A DNA stretch of 64,000 bases from Flavobacterium gyeonganense (GTDB lineage: Bacteria; Bacteroidota; Bacteroidia; Flavobacteriales; Flavobacteriaceae), in NCBI RefSeq assembly GCF_029625295.1, contig NZ_CP121112.1, forward strand, positions 4,340,001-4,404,000. Direction: 5' to 3'. The position numbers were made by a program, and so were the translations under genes. Below the pieces are notes generated by a model. The model ran no database searches, was not told where the DNA came from, and saw only the letters and a program-made list of their open reading frames with translations. Below, piece by piece: positions 36,635 through 44,785 of the stretch (position 1 is its first letter; each line of letters begins with the position of its first letter).

Positions 36635-36869
36635 TATTCAAAGAGTTTTTCGTCGCGTATTTATTTATATTCATTTTTATTTTGAAATCACTTAAGTTGT
36701 CCATCGGGCAAACACATACCAAAAGTATTTATTTTTTTATAAAAGACCTCAGTCAACTTTTTGATCTTGAAGGTGTTACTTCTGTTGTGCTTGATTTTAT
36801 TAGCTTGTTTTTTGAATTTCAAACCAAACAATACGTTTTAATATTTAACGCTAAACTTCAATTACTGAA
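36635..36869 (+). promoter_or_regulatory. Long 5' leader of the arginine operon
   Basis: About 235 nt remain between the leader ORF and the GNAT gene. GGACAA (near 36584) could pair with TTGTCC (near 36696). One frame is open through this leader and overlaps the GNAT ATG by 4 nt (ATGA at 36870-36873), but has no ATG and no recognisable protein. A cis-acting RNA regulator or coupled leader ORF is possible; no known riboswitch class was recognised. Confidence 0.4.
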
Positions 36870-37508
36870 ATGAAGATATCTATTGTTGTTACTCAGGAAG
36901 AACACTTCAAATTCGCACAGGAAATTTGCGATACTATAGAATCATCTGCCTTGTTAAGAGGTACAGGGATTGCTAAAAGGACTCCTGAATACATTCAGAA
37001 AAAAATGTCTAACGGAGATGCGATGATTGCTCTTGTAGACGAAAAATTCGCAGGTTTTTGTTATATCGAAAGTTGGGAGCACGGAAAATTCGTGGCACAC
37101 TCAGGTTTAATCGTGCATCCGGATTACAGAAACTTAGGTTTGGCTAAAAAAATAAAATCAAAAGTTTTTGATTATTCCCTGAAAAAATATCCAAACGCTA
37201 AAATATTTGGTATTACAACTGGTTTGGCGGTTATGAAAATTAACTCTGAATTAGGTTATAAACCAGTTCCTTTCTCAGAATTAACAACAGACCCAAGTTT
37301 TTGGGCTGGCTGTAAAACATGTACCAACTTTCCGATTCTTCAAAGTAAAGAAAATAAAATGTGCTTGTGTACCGGAATGTTATATGATCCAAAAGATAAG
37401 CCAAAAGATCCGCCAAGACATCCTTTTAACGAGGCTGTTTTGAAAAGATTAAAAAAAATAAAACAAGCTTTATTTTTAAATAAAATTTTATCTGTTTTAT
37501 TTACCTAA
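36870..37508 (+). CDS. GNAT acetyltransferase, likely N-acetylglutamate synthase-type
   Basis: 212 residues, first structural gene of the arginine operon. The acetyl-CoA site reads 'HPDYRNLGLAKKIKSKVFDY' (about 83-102). A C-terminal cysteine motif, C148-x2-C151 and C165-x-C167, suggests a bound metal and is not typical of ArgA. No argA or argJ is seen elsewhere in the window, so acylation of glutamate by this enzyme is the best inference from context. Cytoplasmic. The gene ends 62 bp before argG. Confidence 0.8.
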   Translation: MKISIVVTQEEHFKFAQEICDTIESSALLRGTGIAKRTPEYIQKKMSNGDAMIALVDEKFAGFCYIESWEHGKFVAHSGLIVHPDYRNLGLAKKIKSKVFDYSLKKYPNAKIFGITTGLAVMKINSELGYKPVPFSELTTDPSFWAGCKTCTNFPILQSKENKMCLCTGMLYDPKDKPKDPPRHPFNEAVLKRLKKIKQALFLNKILSVLFT

Positions 37509-37570
37509 AAAACTAATTAAAAGAAATCTCAAACTGCTACATACGAAAGTATTAGCCTAAATTATAAAAA

Positions 37571-38764
37571 ATGAAAAAAGTAGTATTAGCTTATAGCGGA
37601 GGATTAGATACCTCGTATTGTTTGAAATATTTAAAAAATGAAAAAGGATACGAAGTTCACACTGTTCTTGTTGACACAGGAGGATTCGACGCAGAAGAAT
37701 TATCAGCAATTGAAAAAAGAGCTTACGAATTAGGAAGTGCACAACACGCAAACCTTACAATCGTAGACAAATATTATGATAAAGCTATAAAATATTTGAT
37801 TTTCGGAAACGTATTAAAAAACAATACATATCCGTTATCAGTAAGTGCAGAGCGTGTTTTCCAAGCTATTGAAGCAATTAAATATGCTAAAAAGGTAGGA
37901 GCAAGTGCCATCGCACATGGAAGCACAGGTGCAGGAAACGATCAAATCCGTTTTGATTTGATTTTTCAGACTATCGCTCCAGAAATCGAAATCATTACAC
38001 CAATTAGAGATTTAAAATTGTCTAGACAAGAAGAAGTAGAGTACCTTCAAAAAAACGGTGTAAGTTATTCTTGGGAAAAAGCACAATATTCTATCAATAA
38101 AGGTCTTTGGGGAACCAGTGTTGGAGGTAAAGAAACTTTAACTTCAGGACAGCCATTACCAAGTGAAGCTTATCCTTCACAATTGCAAAAAGAAGGTGAA
38201 GAAAAAGTAACACTTCATTTTGAACAAGGAGAATTAGTTGCATTGAATGGTAAAAAAGATGTTCCTGAAAAAAATATTGTAAAACTTGAAAAACTAGCAA
38301 ATGCTTATGCAATTGGTAGAGATATTCACGTTGGAGATACGATTATCGGAATTAAAGGAAGAGTTGGTTTTGAAGCTGCTGCTCCATTAATTATCATCAA
38401 AGCGCACCATTTATTAGAGAAACATACTCTAGGAAAATGGCAGCAATATTGGAAAGAGCAATTAGGAAACTGGTACGGGATGTTGTTTCACGAAGGTCAG
38501 TTTTTAGATCCTGTTATGAGAAACATTGAGACTTTCCTGCAAGACACTCAAAAAACAGTAAACGGAACAGTAACTGTTTCATTAAAACCATATCATTTTT
38601 CGCTTGACGGAATCGAATCTAAAAATGATTTGATGAATACAGGTTTCGGTCAATATGGAGAAATGAACAATGCCTGGACATCAGACGATGCAAAAGGATT
38701 TATTAAGATTTTAGGAAATGCTCAAAATATATTTTCATCTGTAAATAATGAAAAATTTGAATAG
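37571..38764 (+). CDS. argG: Argininosuccinate synthase
   Basis: 397 residues, normal length. Joins citrulline and aspartate with ATP, the penultimate step of arginine synthesis. N-terminal PP-loop 'AYSGGLDTSYCLKYL', 'AHGSTGAGNDQIRFD' and 'DPVMRNIETFL' are family hallmarks. Placed second in the cluster, far from argH, which acts directly after it. Followed 38 bp later by an unrelated lipoprotein gene. Confidence 0.97.
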   Translation: MKKVVLAYSGGLDTSYCLKYLKNEKGYEVHTVLVDTGGFDAEELSAIEKRAYELGSAQHANLTIVDKYYDKAIKYLIFGNVLKNNTYPLSVSAERVFQAIEAIKYAKKVGASAIAHGSTGAGNDQIRFDLIFQTIAPEIEIITPIRDLKLSRQEEVEYLQKNGVSYSWEKAQYSINKGLWGTSVGGKETLTSGQPLPSEAYPSQLQKEGEEKVTLHFEQGELVALNGKKDVPEKNIVKLEKLANAYAIGRDIHVGDTIIGIKGRVGFEAAAPLIIIKAHHLLEKHTLGKWQQYWKEQLGNWYGMLFHEGQFLDPVMRNIETFLQDTQKTVNGTVTVSLKPYHFSLDGIESKNDLMNTGFGQYGEMNNAWTSDDAKGFIKILGNAQNIFSSVNNEKFE

Positions 38765-38802
38765 TTAGTTGTTTGGTATTTTTAGATATATATACTTAAT
38801 TT

Positions 38803-39225
38803 ATGAAAGCAAAAGTATTTTTTTTATTTCCAATTCTTTTATTGTTTTTAGCTTGTGAAAGTGATGACGTAAAATCATCTGATAATGAGACTTTAAAAGA
38901 AATTACTTGCGAAGTTGTTTTGTTTGAATTTACTGCTGACACAGGTAATGGCTCTTCTCGTTTAAGATATAATATAAAATTCACCAACCCAAACAAGCTA
39001 GCGATTAAAGGGACAGCTTCTATAACATTGGATTATAACGGAGTAGTATTGACACCTATAAAAAAAATTATTGATGAAGACTCCTATATTCATATTGGTG
39101 CTAACTCTAGTTATACAGAAGTATATGATGTTGTTTCTCCTCATGAGACAAATTTACTGAGTCCTGAACAGATAAAGGCATTTTATGTAAAGTTTGTATC
39201 TGCTAAATTTATTGTTGCAGAATAA
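38803..39225 (+). CDS. Small lipoprotein inserted in the arginine operon
   Basis: 140 residues. Lipoprotein signal with Cys18 in 'LLFLACESDD'; the run E-S-D-D resembles the surface-export signal of flavobacterial lipoproteins. The mature part is beta-rich with 'SRLRYNIKFTNPNKLAIKGT' and may be an Ig-like or FxLYD-type domain. Nothing links it to arginine synthesis. It lies between argG and argC with short spacers (38 and 43 bp), so it is probably cotranscribed. Function unknown. Confidence 0.75.
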   Translation: MKAKVFFLFPILLLFLACESDDVKSSDNETLKEITCEVVLFEFTADTGNGSSRLRYNIKFTNPNKLAIKGTASITLDYNGVVLTPIKKIIDEDSYIHIGANSSYTEVYDVVSPHETNLLSPEQIKAFYVKFVSAKFIVAE

Positions 39226-39268
39226 TAAAAACAAAAGATTTCTTTATAGAATCTTAAAAAATAAAATT

Positions 39269-40246
39269 ATGATCAATATCGGAATAATAGGTGGTTCAGG
39301 TTATACAGCAGGAGAATTAATTAGAATCCTGATGTATCACCCAAATGCCAAATTAGATTTTGTTTACAGTACAACAAACGCCGGGAAACCACTTTCTGTA
39401 GCGCACCACGATTTGATGGGCGATATTGAAATGAATTTTACAGCCGAAATAAACCCGAATGTGAATGTTGTTTTCTTGTGTTTAGGTCACGGAAAATCAA
39501 TTTCATTTTTGAAAGAAAATCAATTTGCGAGTCATACTAAAATCATTGATTTAGGAAATGATTTCAGATTGAATAAAGACGCTCATTTCGAAGGAAAAGA
39601 TTTCATTTACGGATTGCCAGAAATCAATAAATCTGAAATTAAAAAAGCAAATTACATCGCCAATCCAGGTTGTTTTGCAACTGCTATTCAGTTGGCGTTA
39701 TTGCCTTTAGCAGAGCACAAGTTGCTGAATAATGATGTTCATATTAATGCAACAACAGGAAGTACAGGAGCAGGAGTAAGTCTTTCAGAAACTTCTCATT
39801 TCAGTTGGAGAAACAACAATTTTTCGCATTACAAAGCTTTTGAACACCAGCATTTAGGTGAAATTTCAGAAAGTTTGGTTCAGTTGCAGGATGATTTTGA
39901 CAGTGAATTGCTTTTTATTCCGAATAGAGGAGATTTTCCAAGAGGAATTTTCGCAACCTTATACACGTTATGCGATGATAGTTTGGAGCAAATAGTTGAA
40001 AAATATGAAGAGTTTTATAAAAATGAGCCTTTCGTAACCGTTACAACTACTAACATCAACATGAAACAAGTGGTTCAAACGAACAAATGTATCATTAGTT
40101 TATTGAAAAAAGGAAACCGGGTTCTCATAACATCAATTATAGATAACTTAACCAAAGGTGCTTCAGGACAAGCAATCCAAAACATGAATTTAATGTTCGG
40201 ATTGGAAGAAACCACAGGTTTACATTTGAAACCAAGCGGATTTTAA
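39269..40246 (+). CDS. argC: N-acyl-gamma-glutamyl-phosphate reductase
   Basis: 325 residues from ATG 39269; an upstream in-frame TTG lies inside the lipoprotein gene and is rejected. Reduces N-acyl-glutamyl phosphate to the semialdehyde with NADPH. Rossmann motif 'GIIGGSGYTAGELIRIL' at the N-terminus, catalytic Cys in 'NPGCFATAIQLALLPL', and 'RGDFPRGIFATLY'. Third step of the pathway, after ArgB and before ArgD, both encoded downstream. Confidence 0.97.
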   Translation: MINIGIIGGSGYTAGELIRILMYHPNAKLDFVYSTTNAGKPLSVAHHDLMGDIEMNFTAEINPNVNVVFLCLGHGKSISFLKENQFASHTKIIDLGNDFRLNKDAHFEGKDFIYGLPEINKSEIKKANYIANPGCFATAIQLALLPLAEHKLLNNDVHINATTGSTGAGVSLSETSHFSWRNNNFSHYKAFEHQHLGEISESLVQLQDDFDSELLFIPNRGDFPRGIFATLYTLCDDSLEQIVEKYEEFYKNEPFVTVTTTNINMKQVVQTNKCIISLLKKGNRVLITSIIDNLTKGASGQAIQNMNLMFGLEETTGLHLKPSGF

Positions 40247-40402
40247 TTTTTTAGTTTCAAGTTTTTAGTTTCAGGTTTTAAGTTCTCTACGTAACCTGAA
40301 AAATATAAAGAAAGATAAACTAGTTTTCAGTTTAAAGTTTCAAGTTGCACGTTCTGCGGATAACCTGAAACATTAAACCTGAAACAAAATAAACAAAACA
40401 AA
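40247..40402. repeat. Two imperfect hairpin repeats in the argC-argD spacer
   Basis: Each copy has a TTTCAGGTT-like left arm and AACCTGAAA-like right arm; in the first (40269-40301) the 9-bp arms pair perfectly. The second copy is near 40331-40371 with the shared sequence AACCTGAAA at its end. Similar GTTTCAAG/CTTGAAAC material is found before folP (11153-11245). These look like low-complexity intergenic repeats rather than a gene. Confidence 0.55.
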
Positions 40403-41599
40403 ATGAACTTATTCAACGTTTACCCATTATATGACATTACTCCAGTAAAAGCAGTAGACTGCACAATTTTTGACGACAAAGGAGTAGAATATTTAGATTT
40501 ATACAGCGGACATGGAGTGATTTCCATCGGACATACACAGCCGGATTATGTGGCTAAATTGAAAAACCAATTAGATCACTTAGGATTTTATTCAAATGCG
40601 ATTCAGAATCCTTTGCAGGTTGAATTGGCTCAGAAACTAGGAAAGCTTTCTGGTTTAGAAGATTACGAATTATTTTTATGCAGTTCTGGAGCTGAAGCAA
40701 ACGAAAATGCTTTAAAATTAGCTTCTTTCCATAACGGAAAATCAAGAGTTGTGGCTTTTCATAATTCTTTCCACGGGAGAACTTCTGCAGCTGTTGCGGT
40801 TACAGATAATAAAAAGATTGTTGCGCCAATTAATGCACAGCAGGAAGTTACTTTTTTACCTCTAAACCAAATCGAATTAGTTGAAGCGGAATTAGCAAAA
40901 GGAGATGTTTCTTCTGTAATTATTGAAGGAATTCAGGGAGTTGGAGGTTTAGACCAAGGAACAACGGAATTTTTTCAGGCATTGGAAAAAGCATGTAAAA
41001 AACACGATGTGGTTTTAATCTTAGACGAAGTACAGTCAGGATACGGAAGAAGCGGAAAATTTTTCTCGTTTCAACATCACGGAATTAATGCTGATATTAT
41101 TTCAGTTGCAAAAGGAATGGGGAATGGTTTCCCGGTTGGAGCGATTTTGATTTCTCCAAAATTTGAAGCAAGTTTCGGATTATTAGGAACTACTTTCGGC
41201 GGAAGCCATTTATCTTGTGCTGCAGGAATTGCAGTTCTTGATGTAATTGAAAAATTAGATTTACAAAAGAATGTAAACGAAGTTTATGCATATTTCTTAG
41301 AGAAAATCAAAGAAGTTGACGGCATCAAACAAGTAAAAGGAAAAGGATTAATGCTTGGATTAGAATTTGATTTTGATGTAGCAGCGTTAAGAAAGAAATT
41401 AATTATCGAAAAACACATTTTTACAGGAAGCGCAAACAATAAAAATCTATTGAGAATTTTACCTCCATTAACTGTGAAAAAAACTGATATTGATACGTTT
41501 GTAAAAGCCTTAAAAGAAAGTTTAGAAGAATTAAAAACTAAACACACAATTATCCTAACAGGTTTCCAAAACTTGTTAGGGATCAATAAGTTTCGATAA
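40403..41599 (+). CDS. argD: N-acyl-ornithine aminotransferase
   Basis: 398 residues, class III PLP enzyme. Transfers an amino group from glutamate to N-acyl-glutamate semialdehyde to give N-acyl-ornithine. 'LDLYSGHGVISIGHTQPDYV' at the N-terminus, 'LCSSGAEANENALKLA', 'ILDEVQSGYGRSGKFF' with the PLP Asp, and 'AKGMGNGFPVGAIL' with the Schiff-base Lys. The last 20 residues extend past the usual end of the family. Preceded by a repeat-bearing 156-bp spacer. Confidence 0.95.
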   Translation: MNLFNVYPLYDITPVKAVDCTIFDDKGVEYLDLYSGHGVISIGHTQPDYVAKLKNQLDHLGFYSNAIQNPLQVELAQKLGKLSGLEDYELFLCSSGAEANENALKLASFHNGKSRVVAFHNSFHGRTSAAVAVTDNKKIVAPINAQQEVTFLPLNQIELVEAELAKGDVSSVIIEGIQGVGGLDQGTTEFFQALEKACKKHDVVLILDEVQSGYGRSGKFFSFQHHGINADIISVAKGMGNGFPVGAILISPKFEASFGLLGTTFGGSHLSCAAGIAVLDVIEKLDLQKNVNEVYAYFLEKIKEVDGIKQVKGKGLMLGLEFDFDVAALRKKLIIEKHIFTGSANNKNLLRILPPLTVKKTDIDTFVKALKESLEELKTKHTIILTGFQNLLGINKFR

Positions 41600-41637
41600 A
41601 AAGAAACAACAAAAAACAACCAACCAACTACAAAATT

Positions 41638-42831
41638 ATGAATCCATTATCAATTGAAAAACGCAATCTGGTTTTGCGGTCTATGGCAAAGCTGGTCGAG
41701 CAGGAGCGGAGTCAGATTATCTTGACCAATCAGGAAGATCTTGCCGATTACGACGGCTCAGATTTAGCGATGGAAGAACGCCTAAAAGTAGATGATAAAA
41801 AAGTCGACGAAATGATTTTATCATTAAACCAATTGGCTTCTCAGGAAGATCCTGTTGGCGTTGAGCGTTTTCATTTTACGCATGATAATGGAATAAAAGT
41901 CATAAATAAAACGGCGGCATTCGGAACGATTTTAATTATTTATGAATCTCGTCCAGATGTCACAATTGAAGCTGGTGGAATTGCTTTTAAATCCGGAAAT
42001 AAGATTTTATTAAAAGGAGGAAAAGAATCATTAAAATCAAATTTGAAAATCGTAAGCCTTTGGCACAAAGCTTTAGAAGAAAACGGAGTTTCGAAAGACT
42101 GGGTGGAATATCTGAATTATAACAGAACAGAAACTCAGGCCTTCTTAGAAAAACCAACTCAAAAAGTCGATTTAATAGTTCCAAGAGGCGGAGAAAAATT
42201 AATTGAATTTGTAAAAGCGCATGCCACCTGTCCAGTTATTGTAAGCGGACGAGGAAATAATTTTGTTTACGTTCATGAAAAAGCAGATACAGATTTGGCT
42301 TTAAAAGTAATTTTAAATGCTAAAACAGCTAAAATATCGGCTTGTAATGCTTTGGATAAAGTTTTAATAGATTCTAAACTACCCAATTTTGAAGGCTTCA
42401 CAGCAATGCTGATTGAAGCTTTAATAGAAGTAAAAGTGGAAGTTATTGTAGATAAATCTTTAGCAAATTTCGAAAATACCAAAACACTTCAAAACGAAGA
42501 TATTTGGTACGAGGAGTTTTTAGATTATAAAATAGTAATCGGAACCATCGATTCTCTGGATCATGCTATTGATATGATTAATAAATACTGCGGAGGTCAT
42601 TCTGCAGCGATTATTACAAGAGATAATGAAGTGGCCAAACAGTTTATGGAATCGATAGATGCAGCAGCGGTTTACCAAAATGCCTCAACCCGTTTTACAG
42701 ACGGCGGGCAATTCGGCCTTGGCGGAGAATTAGCGATCAGTACCGATAAATTACATCAAAGAGGTCCAATTGGTTTACAGCATTTGGTAACCAATAAATG
42801 GTACGTTTACGGAGAAGGACAGATTAGGTAA
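41638..42831 (+). CDS. proA: Glutamate-5-semialdehyde dehydrogenase
   Basis: 397 residues. Reduces glutamyl-5-phosphate to the semialdehyde in proline synthesis. Family marks: 'AFGTILIIYESRPDVTIEAG' (NADPH region), 'GNKILLKGGKE', catalytic Cys in 'KISACNALDKVL', and 'NASTRFTDGGQFGLGGE' near the C-terminus. Its partner proB follows 95 bp later, after a spacer with CTTAG octamers. Glutamate semialdehyde made here leads to proline, linking the two pathways in one cluster. Confidence 0.97.
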   Translation: MNPLSIEKRNLVLRSMAKLVEQERSQIILTNQEDLADYDGSDLAMEERLKVDDKKVDEMILSLNQLASQEDPVGVERFHFTHDNGIKVINKTAAFGTILIIYESRPDVTIEAGGIAFKSGNKILLKGGKESLKSNLKIVSLWHKALEENGVSKDWVEYLNYNRTETQAFLEKPTQKVDLIVPRGGEKLIEFVKAHATCPVIVSGRGNNFVYVHEKADTDLALKVILNAKTAKISACNALDKVLIDSKLPNFEGFTAMLIEALIEVKVEVIVDKSLANFENTKTLQNEDIWYEEFLDYKIVIGTIDSLDHAIDMINKYCGGHSAAIITRDNEVAKQFMESIDAAAVYQNASTRFTDGGQFGLGGELAISTDKLHQRGPIGLQHLVTNKWYVYGEGQIR

Positions 42832-42890
42832 GTGAGATAATGTGAAAATTGAGGCAATTAGATAATTTGAAAATTCTGAAAAATTAGAAT

Positions 42891-42918
42891 CTCAGCGTCT
42901 TAGAACCTTAGCATCTTT
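42891..42918 (+). repeat. Octamer array before proB
   Basis: Units CTCAG (42891), CTTAG (42899) and CTTAG (42907), spaced 8 bp, followed by CTTTTAG. The array ends 9 bp before the proB ATG. Confidence 0.6.
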
Positions 42919-42926
42919 TAGAAAAA

Positions 42927-43688
42927 ATGGCTAAAAAACGGATTTTATTAAAAATAGGGAGTAATACTTTAACCAAAGAAACCAATCATATTTCACGGGG
43001 AAAGATTGAAGATCTTGGAGTTCAGATTGCGGCTTTGAATGACGAATATGAATTTATCATCGTAAGTTCAGGGGCAATTGCAGCGGCGAAGCAATTTGTA
43101 AAGCTGGATAATCAGGATAAAGATGTTTTTGTGAAACAGGCGTTGGCATCTATCGGACAACCTCATTTAATGCGGATTTATAATGAGAATTTTAAGGATT
43201 TAGGATTAAATACCTCTCAGTGTCTGCTTTCTTATTCTGATTTTGAAAAAGAGCAGACCAAAAAGAACATTGTAAATACGATCAATGTATTGGTTAAAAA
43301 CAATTACATTCCGATTATCAATGAAAATGATACTGTTGCGACAGATGAGATTCGGTTTGGAGATAATGATAAATTAGCGGCTTTAACGGCAGTTCTTTTA
43401 AATGTTGATATTCTGATAATTGCGACCAATACAAACGGAATTTATACAAAAGTGTCTATTCAGGATGAAATTCCCGAAACTATTAAATTGGTAAACGATT
43501 TAAAACTTTTAGAAAAAGAAATAGGAGATTCAAAATCCTCACACGGAACAGGAGGAATGCAGTCCAAAATTGAAGCAGCAGGAATTGCGAAAGCAGCTAA
43601 TATAGAAACCTGGATCGTGAATGGACTAAATGATAATTTTATTCTGAGGGCATTAAAAGACGAAATTCCATTTACAAGGATTGTATAA
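42927..43688 (+). CDS. proB: Glutamate 5-kinase, short form
   Basis: 253 residues. Phosphorylates glutamate in the first step of proline synthesis. Amino-acid kinase fold: 'LLKIGSNTLTKE' at the N-terminus, 'IIVSSGAIAAAKQF', 'INENDTVATDEIRFGDND', and 'GTGGMQSKIEAAGIA'. The C-terminal PUA domain of the E. coli enzyme (367 residues) is absent. Cytoplasmic. An array of octamer repeats ends just before its ATG. It lies between proA and argF'. Confidence 0.95.
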   Translation: MAKKRILLKIGSNTLTKETNHISRGKIEDLGVQIAALNDEYEFIIVSSGAIAAAKQFVKLDNQDKDVFVKQALASIGQPHLMRIYNENFKDLGLNTSQCLLSYSDFEKEQTKKNIVNTINVLVKNNYIPIINENDTVATDEIRFGDNDKLAALTAVLLNVDILIIATNTNGIYTKVSIQDEIPETIKLVNDLKLLEKEIGDSKSSHGTGGMQSKIEAAGIAKAANIETWIVNGLNDNFILRALKDEIPFTRIV

Positions 43689-43739
43689 AGTGTAGAATTA
43701 TGTATTAAGATTTTTAATCTTCCAAAAAACTAAAAAACA

Positions 43740-44687
43740 ATGAACTATATTTCAATAAAAGATATCGACTCATTATCAAAGTGGGTAAAACAAGCGATTA
43801 AAATAAAAAATAATCCGCTTAAGAACAAGAAACTCGGAAAGAATAAAACTTTAATAATGCTGTTTTTCAATTCTAGTCTCAGAACTCGCTTAAGTACACA
43901 AAAAGCGGCCATGAATTTAGGAATGAATGTAATGGTGATGAACTTTGGCAGTGAAGGCTGGACTTTGGAATTTGATGACGGAGCTGTAATGAATTCAGGT
44001 GCTTCAGAACATATTAAAGAAGCAGCAGAAGTTGTTTCGCAATATGGTGACATCATTGCAATCCGCGCTTTTGCAGGTTTAGTTGATAAAGAAAAAGATT
44101 ATGCTGAAACTGTTATTTCAGGATTTTTGAAACATGCTACGGTACCAATTGTAAACATGGAAAGTGCTGTACGTCATCCATTGCAGTCTTTGGCAGATGC
44201 AATTACAATGGAAGAATTCAAAACGAAACACAAACCAAAAGTTGTTCTTTCGTGGGCTCCACATCCAAGAGCTTTGCCACAGGCAGTTGCGAATTCTTTC
44301 GTAGAAATGATGCAGATGCAAAAAGATATGGATTTTGTAATCACACATCCTGAAGGTTATGAATTAAGTCCGGAAATTACAAAAGATTCTAAAATCGAAT
44401 ACGATCAAAATAAAGCTTTTGAAAATGCCGATTTTGTTTACGTGAAAAACTGGAGCAATTTCAATGATTACGGAAAAGTAACCAACAGTGATCCAAACTG
44501 GACGGTTACTGCCGAAAAAATGGCCTTAACCAATAATGGAAAATTCATGCACTGTCTTCCGGTTCGTCGTAACGTAATCGTAAGCGATGAAGTAATCGAC
44601 AGTGAAAATTCAATCGTAATCGAACAGGCAAACAACAGAACGTATTCTGCGCAATTAGTATTGCAGAAGATTTTAAAAAAGCTGTAG
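43740..44687 (+). CDS. argF: N-acylornithine carbamoyltransferase
   Basis: 315 residues. The carbamoyl-phosphate loop is 'NSSLRTRLSTQKAAMNLG', and 'FMHCLPVRRNVIVSDEVIDS' near the C-terminus has the HCLP motif. The 'GWTLEFDDGAVMNS' and 'EHIKEAAEVV' stretches fit the acetyl/succinylornithine branch (ArgF'), not the true ornithine enzyme. No proline is present around residues 85-94, where I recall the Bacteroides succinylornithine enzyme having a key Pro and the acetyl form a Glu; here Glu90 precedes His91. An acetylornithine substrate is thus more likely, but an alignment is needed. Confidence 0.92.
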   Translation: MNYISIKDIDSLSKWVKQAIKIKNNPLKNKKLGKNKTLIMLFFNSSLRTRLSTQKAAMNLGMNVMVMNFGSEGWTLEFDDGAVMNSGASEHIKEAAEVVSQYGDIIAIRAFAGLVDKEKDYAETVISGFLKHATVPIVNMESAVRHPLQSLADAITMEEFKTKHKPKVVLSWAPHPRALPQAVANSFVEMMQMQKDMDFVITHPEGYELSPEITKDSKIEYDQNKAFENADFVYVKNWSNFNDYGKVTNSDPNWTVTAEKMALTNNGKFMHCLPVRRNVIVSDEVIDSENSIVIEQANNRTYSAQLVLQKILKKL

Positions 44688-44696
44688 CTTTTTTAA

Positions 44697-44785
44697 AGTT
44701 ACTAAGGTTCTAAGCTACTAAGCTGCTAAGAGCCTTTCTCAAGAAAAAAAGCTTAGAATCTTAGAACCTTAGCAACTTAGAAGCT
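44697..44785. repeat. Inverted octamer arrays before argB
   Basis: Left array: CTAAG at 44702, 44710, 44718 and 44726, exactly 8 bp apart. Right array: CTTAG at 44752, 44760, 44768 and 44776, also 8 bp apart. The arrays are inverted copies and can form a long hairpin. The right array ends 3-6 bp before the argB ATG. Shorter versions with the same phase precede proB, argE and the HAD gene. Confidence 0.75.

Noticed and set aside
36548..36870. Known riboswitch (SAM, TPP or similar) in the arginine leader
   Set aside because: None of the conserved core sequences of classes that I know is present.
36682..36873. Open frame of 63 codons overlapping the GNAT start by 4 bp
   Set aside because: It begins with TTG, has no recognisable domain, and lies in the operon leader. 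The ATGA overlap is suggestive but not enough to call a gene; kept as a comment in the leader entry.
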